A stretch of DNA of 64,000 nucleotides, from NCBI GenBank assembly GCA_016699635.1, contig CP064983.1, forward strand, positions 2,480,001 through 2,544,000, given 5' to 3'. Shown here piece after piece: positions 1 to 9,141 of this stretch (position 1 is its first letter; the number at the start of each line of letters is the position of its first letter). The position numbers and the translations under genes were made by a program. Source of the stretch: Bacteroidota bacterium (lineage in GTDB: Bacteria > Bacteroidota > Bacteroidia > AKYH767-A > OLB10). The notes beneath the pieces are model-generated. The model ran no database searches and was not told the DNA's origin. It saw only the letters and a list, made by a program, of their open reading frames with translations.

Positions 1-746
1 TCTTTAGACTTAATCCATCCAATATTCCCATTGGGGATTCTTATTTTTTTCCAAGAACTCAATTCATCAACAATATTAATTTTCGTTCCTTCATGTAATT
101 GGAACAAGTTGGTGCCTTTATCATCAGGCGCGCTTTTGATATAAGCGCTTTGGCTTATGATTAATGCTTCCACAGATGAGTCGTTTATGTTTTGGCGTGT
201 TTGTGTTGTGATAAAGAAAAACAAAGTGCAGCAAGCCAGAATTAAACTGATGATAAAACATAATTTTTTCAATGAAGCACTTTTAATTATAATCATGATG
301 GCTATTGCTGCAATAAACAACCAAAGAAAAAATAACATAATGACAGCCGATGAGTCTGCCGTGGAGGAGGCTATATAATTATCCCACCACTGATTGTAAA
401 ATACTTTTGGTGTTGGTTCAATTTTGTCAATTGTTTTTTGATTAGCTATCGCTAAATTGAGGTTGACATCAGCATCGTCAGGTTTAATTTTTTTTGCTCT
501 TTCGTAATTTAAAATTGCTTTTGTGAAGTTGCCTGTCTTGTAATATGCATTACCCAGATTATAATAAACTTCAAATGAAATGGTATTGTCTGCAACGAGT
601 TGTTCATATTTTTCAATTGCCTGAAAATAACTTTGTTTTAAATAAAGGTTGTTAGCTTCATTAAAGACTATATCATGTTTTGAGTCGGCAAAAATATTCT
701 GCGAAAGCAACAGGCATAGTAAGATGAATATATATCTTGCTTTCAT
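1..746 (-). CDS. batE: BatE, TPR and SH3-like membrane protein (partial at window edge)
   Basis: Reading the minus strand from the ATG at 746 gives an open frame that reaches the left edge without a stop, so only the N-terminal 248 or so residues are present. It has a signal peptide (MKARYIFILLCLLLSQNIFA), two TPR-like helices pairs with the YNLGNAYYKTGNFTKAI signature around residues 50-90, a region rich in Trp (NQWWDNY), two hydrophobic segments around residues 125-165, and the start of an SH3-like fold near the edge (SSWKKIRIPNGNIGWIK). This order matches BatE. It begins 3 bases after the batD stop, as the last visible gene of the moxR-bat operon. Its role is inferred from the family: a scaffold in a membrane complex with the vWA proteins BatA and BatB. 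Confidence 0.85.
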   Translation of the reverse strand, partial: MKARYIFILLCLLLSQNIFADSKHDIVFNEANNLYLKQSYFQAIEKYEQLVADNTISFEVYYNLGNAYYKTGNFTKAILNYERAKKIKPDDADVNLNLAIANQKTIDKIEPTPKVFYNQWWDNYIASSTADSSAVIMLFFLWLFIAAIAIMIIIKSASLKKLCFIISLILACCTLFFFITTQTRQNINDSSVEALIISQSAYIKSAPDDKGTNLFQLHEGTKINIVDELSSWKKIRIPNGNIGWIKSK

Positions 747-749
747 ATT

Positions 750-2615
750 TTATTTGTTTAAATAGTTTTCGAGTTCTGTAATGATGGCAGCAGCTTCAGT
801 GTAAATGCTTTGTGTGTTATTGTTTTGTGTGAGTGGAGCGTATCTGGCAAGTTCGCACAAGTCAATTGTTGCAATGATTCTTTCAGTTAAAGCATCAGGA
901 ATATTTCTGTTGATTAATTTTTGCCTTAGATTTTCTTTTGTCATCTCAGAAAAATTAATATTTAGTTTGTCAGAAGCATATCCATATATAGCTTTGGATA
1001 TTTCTTCGTAGAAAGCGTCATCTTTCTTTGCATCAATCATCTTTTTAGCAATTGACAATCGTTTATGTGCCATTTTTGTAGCTCTGCTACTTCGCATGTA
1101 TTCTGCATCACCGGCAAGTCTATTTCTTTTTCTGATATACAATATCAATAAAATAAGTGCTGCAAATGGGATTGCAACCAATAAATAGTATAAACCACTC
1201 AGATAAAATGTTGTTGCCGGTTTTGTTGTTAATTTTCCGGTTTTAATGAATGAAATGTCTTTGCCAAGAAGCTTAATGTCTGTCTTGTTTTGAGATGTCG
1301 CTACTGATTGTGCAGCACTTGCATCTCCCGAAATTCCTTTAACTGTAATTTTAAATGCTGATGATTGTAACTGTTCATACTGTTTCTTGTCAAGATCGAA
1401 ATAGGTGAATTTTATTGGGTCAATTGTATATTCACCTTCATGACGTGGTATCAATAAATATTCAAAAGTTTTGCTGCCCGAAACACCACTTTCTGAAATA
1501 TTTGTATTATCGCTGACTTTTGGATCATACTTTTCAAAATCAGTTGGCACTTCAACTTCAGGTGCATCAATAAGTTTTAAATTTCCTTTGCCGGATATTT
1601 TTATTTTTAAATTAATAGCATCATTAGCTTTAACTTTATCATTATCAGTCGTTGCCTGCAAACTAAATGATCCAATCGCCCCTTTAAATGCATTGTCATT
1701 TTCCTGAGGAAGATCTTTTACTGTAATTTTTACAGGTAAGCTTTTAACATTAACTTTTACATCTTGTGCCGATCCGAAAAACGGGTCGTTAAAAAATGGG
1801 TCGTTAAAAATGTCGAATGGGTTATTGGAACGTTTGCGCTGTGTTTGAATACGGGCAATGCAACTGCCTTCCATTGGCTCTATAGTTAATGTGCCTGATT
1901 GCTGTGGAAACAACAATACTTTTTTAACAATTCCAACTCTATACATCTCACCATTGTAATTTTCAGTAGTGAGTTCTAATTGCTGTGGCATTTTTAATTC
2001 CTGTGACCAGAATCCATTTAGTGCAGGTAGTTTATCAATACTATAGTTAACCAAATTTACTTTAGTATATAATTTATATGTCGCTAACAGTGCTTCACCT
2101 CTGTAAACCGATGATTTGTTTACACTCACTCTTAAAAATACACTATTGCTGCTAATGCCTGCATCAGCATCATTGCTTTTTTGTTGTTGAGCACCCGATT
2201 GTGCTTTTTGACTTTTAACAACATTTATTGTAAGGGTATTAGATTTTACTTTTCCTCCGTTAACGGTTATTGTTGCAGGGTCAATTCGAAAAGTCCCTTC
2301 ACTGTTGGCTGTAAGATAATAGGTGAATGAAACGGACTGCGACATATTTCCGTTTATAAATTGCATGCTCGTGCTTTGATTAGGGCCGCTCAACACATTG
2401 AAATCTCTAAAAGTCGGGGCTTGGAAATTACTGCCTTGTGTGTTTAAAGTATAGGTTATACTGAATTGCTCATTGGTGCCAACAGGGTTTTTGTTTACAG
2501 ATGCTATGAAAGTTATTTCTGCAGCAAAAATATTAGTTGTAAAAAACAACAATAGAAGCACTAAGCCTGCGAATAACGACTTGTGTTTTATCTTTATAGC
2601 TTTTGTTTCTACCAT
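750..2615 (-). CDS. batD: BatD family protein
   Basis: The 621-residue product has an N-terminal hydrophobic signal segment (about residues 12-31, ending FAAE), a long stretch of periplasmic beta-rich repeats in which each domain starts with a phrase like VNKNPVGTNEQF or VNKSSVYRGE, a single transmembrane segment around residues 470-492 (YYLLVAIPFAALILLILYI), and a helical cytoplasmic tail ending with an ELARYAPL motif. That is the usual BatD layout and length. It overlaps the end of batC by 7 bases, which suggests translational coupling. The family is linked to aerotolerance and envelope stress in Bacteroidota and spirochaetes; the biochemical role is not established. No anomaly was seen in this gene, in contrast to its frame-broken neighbours. 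Confidence 0.9.
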   Translation of the reverse strand: MVETKAIKIKHKSLFAGLVLLLLFFTTNIFAAEITFIASVNKNPVGTNEQFSITYTLNTQGSNFQAPTFRDFNVLSGPNQSTSMQFINGNMSQSVSFTYYLTANSEGTFRIDPATITVNGGKVKSNTLTINVVKSQKAQSGAQQQKSNDADAGISSNSVFLRVSVNKSSVYRGEALLATYKLYTKVNLVNYSIDKLPALNGFWSQELKMPQQLELTTENYNGEMYRVGIVKKVLLFPQQSGTLTIEPMEGSCIARIQTQRKRSNNPFDIFNDPFFNDPFFGSAQDVKVNVKSLPVKITVKDLPQENDNAFKGAIGSFSLQATTDNDKVKANDAINLKIKISGKGNLKLIDAPEVEVPTDFEKYDPKVSDNTNISESGVSGSKTFEYLLIPRHEGEYTIDPIKFTYFDLDKKQYEQLQSSAFKITVKGISGDASAAQSVATSQNKTDIKLLGKDISFIKTGKLTTKPATTFYLSGLYYLLVAIPFAALILLILYIRKRNRLAGDAEYMRSSRATKMAHKRLSIAKKMIDAKKDDAFYEEISKAIYGYASDKLNINFSEMTKENLRQKLINRNIPDALTERIIATIDLCELARYAPLTQNNNTQSIYTEAAAIITELENYLNK

Positions 2616-3329
2616 TGTTTTTCAATATTAACTCTTGTGCCTTCTTTCTTAGCTAATTTCTTCTGCAAATTCATTTCATCATTTTTCAGTGCTTCAAGCA
2701 TACGTTCTGCATCTTCTTTCGAAATTTTTGGTTGCTGTGCTTGCTCTTTTTTCTGATCCTGTTTTTGTTGATCCTGTTCTTTTTGTTGGTCTTGTTGCTG
2801 CTTTTGTTGATCTTGTTTTTGTTGTTGCTTATCCTGTTGCTTTTTTTGTTGATTCTTTTGATCTTTTTTTATTATCCTGATTTTGTTTTGCTGCTGTTGT
2901 TGTTGTTTTAATTTAGCTAATGCATAAGAATAATTATATAAAGCATCTTTATCATTTGGACTAAGCTTTAAAGCCTCTTTATAGGCATTCGCACCTTCCT
3001 GATATTTTTCGGATTTCATCAATGTGTTACCGAGGTTGTAAAGAGATTTAGCTTTGGCATCAGTAGAAAGTTTTTCATTGTTCAGGTTTTGATAAACTCC
3101 TGCAGCTTCGTCAAATTTGTTTTGTTTGTACAGTGCATTGCCTAAATTATAAAGACCTTCTACAGAATTTCCATTTTTCGATGGCTTTACGATAGCTTGA
3201 TTCTGCCTGATCAAATTTTCCGTTCTTATATTCCTTATTGCCCTCGCGTACCAATGGTTTTTCATTTTGTGCAATAGCTACAAAACTCATTGAAATAAAA
3301 AATAAGATAAGAATATTACTTTTTTTCAT
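2609..3329 (-). CDS. batC: BatC, TPR protein with Gln/Lys-rich linker (one frame break)
   Basis: The gene starts at the ATG at 3329 with a signal peptide (MKKSNILILFFISMSFVAIAQ) and a first TPR (VREGNKEYKNGKFDQAESSY). The frame is then lost in the A5 run at 3174-3178 and continues in another frame with two more TPRs (GLYNLGNALYKQNKF; YNLGNTLMKSEKY), a Gln/Lys-rich linker of about 60 residues, and a helical C-terminus ending VNIEKQW. Either two missing A or one extra A restores a product of 239-240 residues. The EKN.NS.EG.YNLGN pattern I recall for the family favours two missing A. It overlaps both batB and batD. The low-complexity linker is a normal BatC trait. I judge the break a sequence error rather than a pseudogene. 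Confidence 0.8.
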
Positions 3330-4367
3330 CACCATCGCCAAATAAATTTAATTCTTCCATCCATCTGCTTCTTTTTTCTGAAATCAGAAACTCTAAGATA
3401 AGAAAAAACAATGCAGCACCCAAAAGATATTGAAATTGGTCTGCATAGTCTGTAAACATCTTACTGCCAAATTCGTTTTTTTGCATAGCATTGATTTCTT
3501 TCATTATAATGCTAAGCCCATCATCACTATTTGTTGCCCTGATAAATTTGCCATTTCCGGCCTGTGCAATTTCTGCTAAGGTTTGCTCATCTATTTTAGT
3601 GATTACAGTCTGACCATTATTGTCCTGCATAAATCCTGTGCGTTGCCCATTTGTATAAACCGGAATAGGAGCACCATTAACAGAACCCATGCCAATGGTA
3701 TGAACAGTAATGTTGTTTTTATATGCTTCTTTAGCTGCGGCCACTGCATCATCCTCATGATTTTCTCCATCAGTAATCACAATGATGGCTTTGTTTTTTT
3801 TCGAAGAATCTTCATTGCCGAAAGATGATACAGCCAAGTCAATAGCTTTTCCAATGGCAGTTCCCTGCGTTGGAACAATGTTGGTATTAACTGTTGAAAG
3901 AAATAATTTAGCAGCACCATAATCGGTGGTGATAGGCAGTTGTGTATAAGCTTCACCTGCAAAAACGATTAAGCCGATTCTGTCGCCTTGCATCTGATCA
4001 ATTAACCTTGAAATTGATTGTTTCGCTCGCTCCAGTCGGCTTGGTTTAATGTCCTCGGCATTCATGCTGTTACTCACATCTAACGCAATGATGACATCAA
4101 CACCTTTGCGTTTAACAGTTTCTAATTTAGTGCCTACCTGAGGACCAGCAATTCCAATTACCAGAAATAGAAACGCAGTCATCAGTAAAATAAACTTTCT
4201 AAGTGGCTTGGTATATGCCTTTCCCGGAGTGAGAAATCTGACCAAATGCATATCTCCAAATTTTTTCAGTGATTTTTTCGCCAGTTAACCAAACTTATAT
4301 ATAGAATGATAAATAGCGGTATCAGAGCCAGACAATATAAAATAAAACTATGTGAAAATCGGAACAT
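3316..4367 (-). CDS. batB: BatB, vWA domain membrane protein (one frame break)
   Basis: The natural start is the ATG at 4367, which opens a first membrane helix (MFRFSHSFILYCLALIPLF) and then hits a stop just after the A6 run at 4273-4278. Adding one A joins it to the downstream frame as RKKSLKKFGDMHLV and gives a 350-residue protein, the usual BatB length. A shorter call from the Met at 4251 would lose the first helix, although GGAGAT precedes that Met by chance. The vWA domain carries the metal-site motif ALDVSNSM, followed by IKPSRLERAKQ, and a final transmembrane helix lies near the C-terminus (FQYLLGAALFFLILEFLI). BatA and BatB are thought to form a paired membrane vWA complex. Confidence 0.87.
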
Positions 4368-4390
4368 TGTTACGCTTTAATCTTTATCTT

Positions 4391-5391
4391 TTATGTAAGT
4401 TTTCTTAACCAGGTATATTTCAATAGTAGTTCTAGTGCAAAAAATATTCCTGCTGCCAGAGCATAATTGAAATACTCTTCACTATGACGCCTGAACTCAG
4501 TTACTTCAACTTTTGTTTTTTCGAGTTTATCAATTTCAGAATAGATTTCTTTTAAAGTTTTATTGTTAGTTGCACGGAAATATTTTCCATCTGTTGCATC
4601 AGAAATTTGCTTGCAGATTTCCTCATCAATCTGCACAGGAACATTCTGATATTGTATTCCAAAAACAGTTTTAAACGGATAGGGTGCCATGCCAACTGTG
4701 CCAACGCCAATGGTATAGACTCTGATGCCGAAAGTTTTAGCTATTTCACCTGCTGTTAATGGTGCAATGGCTCCTGCATTATTTACACCGTCAGTAAGTA
4801 AAATAATAACCTTACTTTTTGTCTTAGCATCTTTCAGACGGTTCACAGCTGTTGCCAAGCCTTCTCCAATAGCAGTGCCATCTGTCAGCATACCACTTTC
4901 AATTTTCGACATCAAGTTTTTTAATACTGCATGGTCTGAAGTTAATGGACATTGAGTAAAACTTTCCCCACTGAAAATTACCAAACCAATTAAATCATTC
5001 GGACGATGATCAATAAAATCAATAGCCACTTTTTAGCAGCTTCAATTCTGTTTGGTTTAAAATCTTCTGCAAGCATACTTCCCGATATGTCCATTGCCAA
5101 AACAATTGATATGCCTTCTGTTGAAACCTGCTGTGCTTGTGATGATGATTGTGGACGTGCAAGAGCTATGATAATGCAGATAACGCTGAGAAGTCGGAAT
5201 ACAAATGGCATGAACACCAATCGCTGTCTGAAACTTGGTTGATAATTTTGAAATCCATCATCAGATGAAAGTTTAAGCCTGACTTTTTTTGCAGAAGTAA
5301 CTTTCCACTGCCACAACAACATTGCCGGAATCAGCAACAGCAACCAGAAGAACTGAGGATAGGCAAATTGTATGTTATCAAATAAACTCAT
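4391..5391 (-). CDS. batA: BatA, vWA domain membrane protein (one frame break)
   Basis: The ATG at 5391 begins a 333-residue BatA once one base is restored. Two N-terminal membrane helices (about residues 11-28 and 60-78) come before a vWA domain with the metal-site motif AMDISGSM near residue 100. The frame breaks in the A5 run at 5030-5034; one more A gives the family-typical EAAKKVAIDFIDHRPNDLIG. The domain continues with LLTDGVNNAG, and a membrane helix lies near the C-terminus (YFNYALAAGIFFALELLL). It is encoded 3 bases downstream of the BatD-tail-like gene and 23 bases before batB. As written, the DNA would give two fragments, but conservation on both sides is intact, so I infer a base-calling error. 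Confidence 0.88.
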
Positions 5392-5394
5392 GTT

Positions 5395-6138
5395 TTATGG
5401 CTTAACCTGTTCTTGTGGTTTTGTGGTCAGAACAACCTTGGTTTCGTTTACAAAAATGAAAGCATCTGTCATTGCTTGTTCATTTTCATTACTCAACGGT
5501 GTGTATTTTGCAAATTTTGCCAAATCACTTAACGTTAATGTGCTTTTCAGTCTGTTAAAATTGTCATTGCTTAATTGCAAGGCAGTGTTGCTATGCATTA
5601 TTTCATCAGTGGTACTTTCCATGGCATCAAAATTCCAACGGTTGCTGATGTATGCTCTCATTATATCTGAAAGTTGTGTGTAATACATTTTGAAATTACC
5701 TTGTTGCCATAATTTTTCTTGTTGAAGATGCTCTAATTGTTCTATTGCAATTTCATGCGTTTCTACAGTATAGTTTGTGGTATCGTCTGTTTTTTTATAG
5801 CTGAATACAAATGGAGTTATTACAAAAAATCCTGAATCAAAAGCAGTAAGTGTAAATTTTTGCTCACGTGTAATTAGACTTTTGTTGGCGGAGGGTAAGG
5901 TGTCAATAGGCAAGCGCGAAATAACATCAATGCCATTAAAAGTATCCGGAATGGCAACCCATTTTGTTTGATAGTCTGCAGGTGCAGTAAAACGGAGCTT
6001 AGCTGTTATTTGCTGCCCTGCAACAATTCTGTTGGTGTCAAGTTGAAGAACAGCAGTTACACTCTGTGCAAATACACAATTAGCGGAAAGTAAAATACTT
6101 ATAAGCAGAGCAGGAATTTTTTTAATAAATAATTTCAT
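5395..6138 (-). CDS. Bat-operon protein with BatD-like C-terminal domain; no membrane anchor visible
   Basis: The 247-residue product starts at an ATGA overlap with the DUF58 stop and has a signal peptide (ending NCVFAQ), a beta-rich domain (residues about 28-125), and a helical C-terminal domain starting at EKLWQQGNFKMYYTQLSDI and ending in DLAKFAKYTPL, which resembles the BatD tail motif ELARYAPL. Members of this family between DUF58 and BatA normally have a transmembrane helix between the two halves, putting the second half in the cytoplasm. Here the beta domain passes straight into the helical domain (YTVETHEIAIEQLEHLQQ) with no hydrophobic segment, and the length is short by an estimated 70-80 residues. 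The comparison rests on my memory of the family. The function is unknown. Confidence 0.75.
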   Translation of the reverse strand: MKLFIKKIPALLISILLSANCVFAQSVTAVLQLDTNRIVAGQQITAKLRFTAPADYQTKWVAIPDTFNGIDVISRLPIDTLPSANKSLITREQKFTLTAFDSGFFVITPFVFSYKKTDDTTNYTVETHEIAIEQLEHLQQEKLWQQGNFKMYYTQLSDIMRAYISNRWNFDAMESTTDEIMHSNTALQLSNDNFNRLKSTLTLSDLAKFAKYTPLSNENEQAMTDAFIFVNETKVVLTTKPQEQVKP

Positions 6139-7028
6139 TTTTTAACTCTGTTCTTAAAAAGTTTCATCAATGGCTGAATATAGTTCTGCCCTGTAAATAA
6201 TTCTATTTTATCAATGCCGCTTTTGCTTAACAATCCATTGATCTGGCGATTGCGCATTTGTCGCTGGTTCTGATAATTCTTTCTGACAACAGCACTTGAA
6301 GTATCAATAAGTTGTTCGCGACCGGTTTCTGCATCATAAATATTAATTAATCCAATGTCAGGCAACTCTGATTCGCGCAAGTCGTTTATTTTTAAGACAA
6401 CCAAATCATGTTTACGATTGGCAATTTTTAAAGAATCTTCAAGCATACTTTTAGGCTTGCCGACAGCACTATCGTAAAAGTCGGAAATTAAAAACGCAAT
6501 ACTCTTTTTCTTTATAGCATTACTTAAAAACTGAAGTCCAGCACTAATTGATGTGCCTTTACTCTCAGCTTCAAAGTTTATTAACTCACGTATGATGCGC
6601 AAAATGTGTGAACGACCTTTGTTAGGAGGAATAAATTTTTCAATCTTATCACTGAATAAAATCAAACCTATTTTGTCATTGTTTTGTATTGCAGAGAAAG
6701 AAAGCACTGCACAAATTTCAGCAATCAATTCACGTTTAAATTGTTTTTGTGTACCAAAGTTGCCTGATGCACTCACATCTACCACCAACATTACATTCAG
6801 TTCGCGTTCTTCTTCAAAAACTTTCACATAAGGATGATTCAAGCGTGCAGTAACATTCCAGTCAATAGAGCGGATATCATCACCCGGAATATATTCTCTT
6901 ACCTCGCTAAAAGCCATGCCACGACCTTTGAAAGCCGAATGGTATTCGCCCGAAAAAATCTGGTTCGAGAGACCTTTTGTTTTGATCTCAATCTTCCGGA
7001 CTTTTTTTATCAGTTCTGTTGCATCCAA
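6135..7028 (-). CDS. DUF58 domain protein
   Basis: The 297-residue product has the DUF58 core: a start around TKGLSNQIFSGEYHSAFKG, the signature YIPGDDIRSIDWNVTAR at about residues 47-63, and a vWA-like half with VVDVSASGNFG and FLISDFYD. There is no membrane segment, so it is predicted to be cytosolic. DUF58 genes are commonly found directly after moxR, and the pair may help assemble or insert cofactors or metal into vWA partners; that role is inference from family context. Its stop TGA overlaps the next start (ATGA), indicating coupled translation. The start is 58 bases downstream of the moxR stop. Confidence 0.9.
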   Translation of the reverse strand: MDATELIKKVRKIEIKTKGLSNQIFSGEYHSAFKGRGMAFSEVREYIPGDDIRSIDWNVTARLNHPYVKVFEEERELNVMLVVDVSASGNFGTQKQFKRELIAEICAVLSFSAIQNNDKIGLILFSDKIEKFIPPNKGRSHILRIIRELINFEAESKGTSISAGLQFLSNAIKKKSIAFLISDFYDSAVGKPKSMLEDSLKIANRKHDLVVLKINDLRESELPDIGLINIYDAETGREQLIDTSSAVVRKNYQNQRQMRNRQINGLLSKSGIDKIELFTGQNYIQPLMKLFKNRVKK

Positions 7029-7086
7029 AGCGTTGGCAATTGTTTATTGATTCTGTTGAATTAAATTTGTTGAATGTTTTTAATCT

Positions 7087-8072
7087 CTAAGGCACTTCAA
7101 CCACGTTAAGTACTTCGTTAATCACCATATCAGTTGTGTAATTTTCTGCTTCTGCTTCATAAGTCAAGCCAATACGATGACGCATTACATCATGACAAAT
7201 AGCACGCACATCTTCAGGAATAACATAACCTCTGCGTTTTATAAATGCATAAGTTTTTGCTGCAAGCGCAAGGTTTATGCTTGCACGTGGTGATCCTCCA
7301 TAGTTGATGAGTTGTGCAATTTTTCCGAGTTTGTTGTCATTCGGAAAACGTGTGGCAAAAACTATATCAATAATATATTTTTCGATTTTCTCATCCATAT
7401 AAACTTCGCGAACCAATTGTCTTGCTTTAAGAATATCAGCAGTGCGGATTATAGGCGTGATGTTTGTTTTTTCCTGTGATAAATTCTGACGGATAATCAA
7501 TTTCTCATCTTCTCTTGTTGGATATCCTATTACAACCTTTAGCATAAAACGATCTAATTGTGCTTCGGGTAGCGGATAGGTTCCTTCCTGTTCAATAGGA
7601 TTCTGAGTGGCAAGTACTAAGAAAGGTTCTTCAAGTTTAAAAGTCTCATCACCAATAGTGACTTGTTTTTCCTGCATCGCTTCAAGCAAGGCACTTTGCA
7701 CTTTTGCAGGGGCACGGTTTATTTCATCTGCAAGAATAAAATTTGCAAAAATGGGTCCTTTACGAACTGCAAATTCTTCTTTTTTCTGATTATACATTAG
7801 CGTCCCTACTAAATCGGCAGGTAATAAATCAGGAGTAAACTGAATGCGGCTGAAACGTGCATCAATTGCAGAGGCAAGTGATTTAATGGCTAAGGTTTTG
7901 CAAGACCGGGAACACCTTCAAGTAATAAGTGACCGTTGGAGAGTAAGCCAATGAGTAGTCTTTCTACCATGTATTTCTGTCCAACAATAACCTTGCTCAG
8001 TTCTAACTGCAGCAAGTCAATGAATTCACTTTCGCGTTGGATTTTTTCGTTTATTTCTCTGATATCAAACAT
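7087..8072 (-). CDS. moxR: MoxR family AAA+ ATPase (one frame break)
   Basis: Two frames joined across the A4 run at 7896-7899 give a 328-residue MoxR. With one A restored, the P-loop reads GVPGLAKT and continues TLAIKSLASAIDARFSRIQFTPDLLPADLVG. Downstream are Walker B and the sensor region (FILADEINRAPAKVQSALLEAMQEKQVTIG, seen as separate blocks), the arginine-finger region (ATQNPIEQEGTYPLPEAQLDRF), and the lid (INYGGSPRASINLALAAK). MoxR ATPases act as chaperones for vWA proteins, matching the DUF58, BatA and BatB genes that follow. It is the first gene of the operon. As written, the ATPase would be cut just after its P-loop, so this is probably a base-calling error. Confidence 0.9.
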
Positions 8073-8166
8073 AAATATTGATGATTATTTGCGATGCAAG
8101 TTTAAAAGTTTAGCTGTGAAAAGAATGTGAAATAGATTGTTAATTTGTGTTAAGTAATAGAATTGG

Positions 8167-8174
8167 CAAATATA
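8167..8174 (-). promoter_or_regulatory. Bacteroidota-type -7 box for the moxR-bat operon
   Basis: On the minus strand this reads TATATTTG, matching the TAnnTTTG consensus of the primary sigma factor in Bacteroidota. It lies 95 bases upstream of the moxR start in the divergent spacer with truA. No good TTG was seen at the expected -33 distance, so the assignment rests on the -7 box alone. Confidence 0.45.
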
Positions 8175-8199
8175 CTATTCAGAGCATAATCAGATAGTT

Positions 8200-8207
8200 T
8201 ATTTTTG
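8200..8207 (+). promoter_or_regulatory. Bacteroidota-type -7 box for truA
   Basis: The sequence TATTTTTG fits TAnnTTTG and ends only 6 bases before the truA ATG at 8214. If the usual distance from box to start site applies, the transcript would start at or next to the start codon. Confidence 0.45.
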
Positions 8208-8213
8208 TACGCT

Positions 8214-8998
8214 ATGCAACGATATTTCTTGAGTTATTTTTTAGAGGTACGCATTTCAGTGGCTGGCAGATACAGAAGAACGCAGCTGCTGTACAGCAGA
8301 AAATTAACGAAGCCTTGGGTCTGCTAATCAATGGCTCTGCTTTAAAACCAATTGAAACTACTGGCTGCGGTCGTACAGATACAGGTGTTCATGCCACACA
8401 GTTTTTTGCACATTTTGATGCTCCTGTTATTGAAGACCATAGAAATTTTCTTTATCAACTAAACGGAATTTTGCCCGGTGATATTACAATTTTAAATCTG
8501 CATGTTGTTGATAGCGATTGTCATGCCCGATATGATGCAGTGAGCCGTACATATCAGTATTATATCCACACTTATAAAAATGGATTTTTAGAGGAGTTTT
8601 CAGGATGTTATTACCGTAGATTTGATATTGCTCTCATGCAAAAAGCAGCTGATATACTTTTAAAACATGAAGACTTTAATAGTTTTTGTAAATCACGTGC
8701 TCAGAGTCAGACAAGTCTGTGTAAAATCACTTTTGCTAAATGGTCAGAAAGCAAAGGGAAGTTAATGTTTGAAATTACTGCCGACAGATTTTTAAGAGGT
8801 ATGGTGCGTGCATTAGTTGGTACAATGACTGATGTTGGCATTGGAAAGATTAGTCTCAACGATTTTGAAAATATTATTGCTGCACGCAACAGAAGAAAGG
8901 CAGGGCATGCAGCACCTGCATGTGGATTGTATCTTACAAAAATTGTGTATCCGTTTCTTAATGTTAAAAGCAAAAATCATTTACCACACCTTTTATAA
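8214..8998 (+). CDS. truA: tRNA pseudouridine synthase A (one frame break)
   Basis: TruA makes pseudouridine at positions 38-40 of the tRNA anticodon arm. The ATG at 8214 gives MQRYF and then loses frame at 8229-8231; one extra G makes FLELFFRGTHFSGWQIQKNA, the expected N-terminus, and a 261-residue protein. The catalytic Asp sits in GCGRTDTGVHA. The motif RFLRGMVRALVGTMTDVG in the C-terminal half is typical of TruA. A start at 8315 would miss the first 34 residues, including the conserved FSGWQ. It diverges from the moxR-bat operon. The break is probably a base-calling error because tRNA modification genes are seldom lost. Confidence 0.9.
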
Positions 8999-9110
8999 AA
9001 TACTGCTGCTATTACAGAGATAAAATGAATTGCGGCAAGGCTATCTGTTATTAACAAACCTTTGTGTAATATACGCAATGGTTTAAGTTTTCAACCTGTG
9101 ATGCCGGCTA

Positions 9111-9118
9111 TATATTTG
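9111..9118 (+). promoter_or_regulatory. Bacteroidota-type -7 box for the PIN-PhoH gene
   Basis: The sequence TATATTTG matches TAnnTTTG and ends 23 bases before the ATG at 9142. No clear TTG was found at the -33 position. Confidence 0.45.
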
Positions 9119-9141
9119 TCATAGACCAAACAAATTTTAGC

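Noticed and set aside
157..378. A 73-residue plus-strand frame at the left edge
   Set aside because: It overlaps the batE gene on the minus strand, which has clear signal, TPR and SH3-like features.
4251..4273. BatB start at 4251, preceded by GGAGAT
   Set aside because: The ATG at 4367 encodes the expected first membrane helix, and one added A joins it to the vWA frame.
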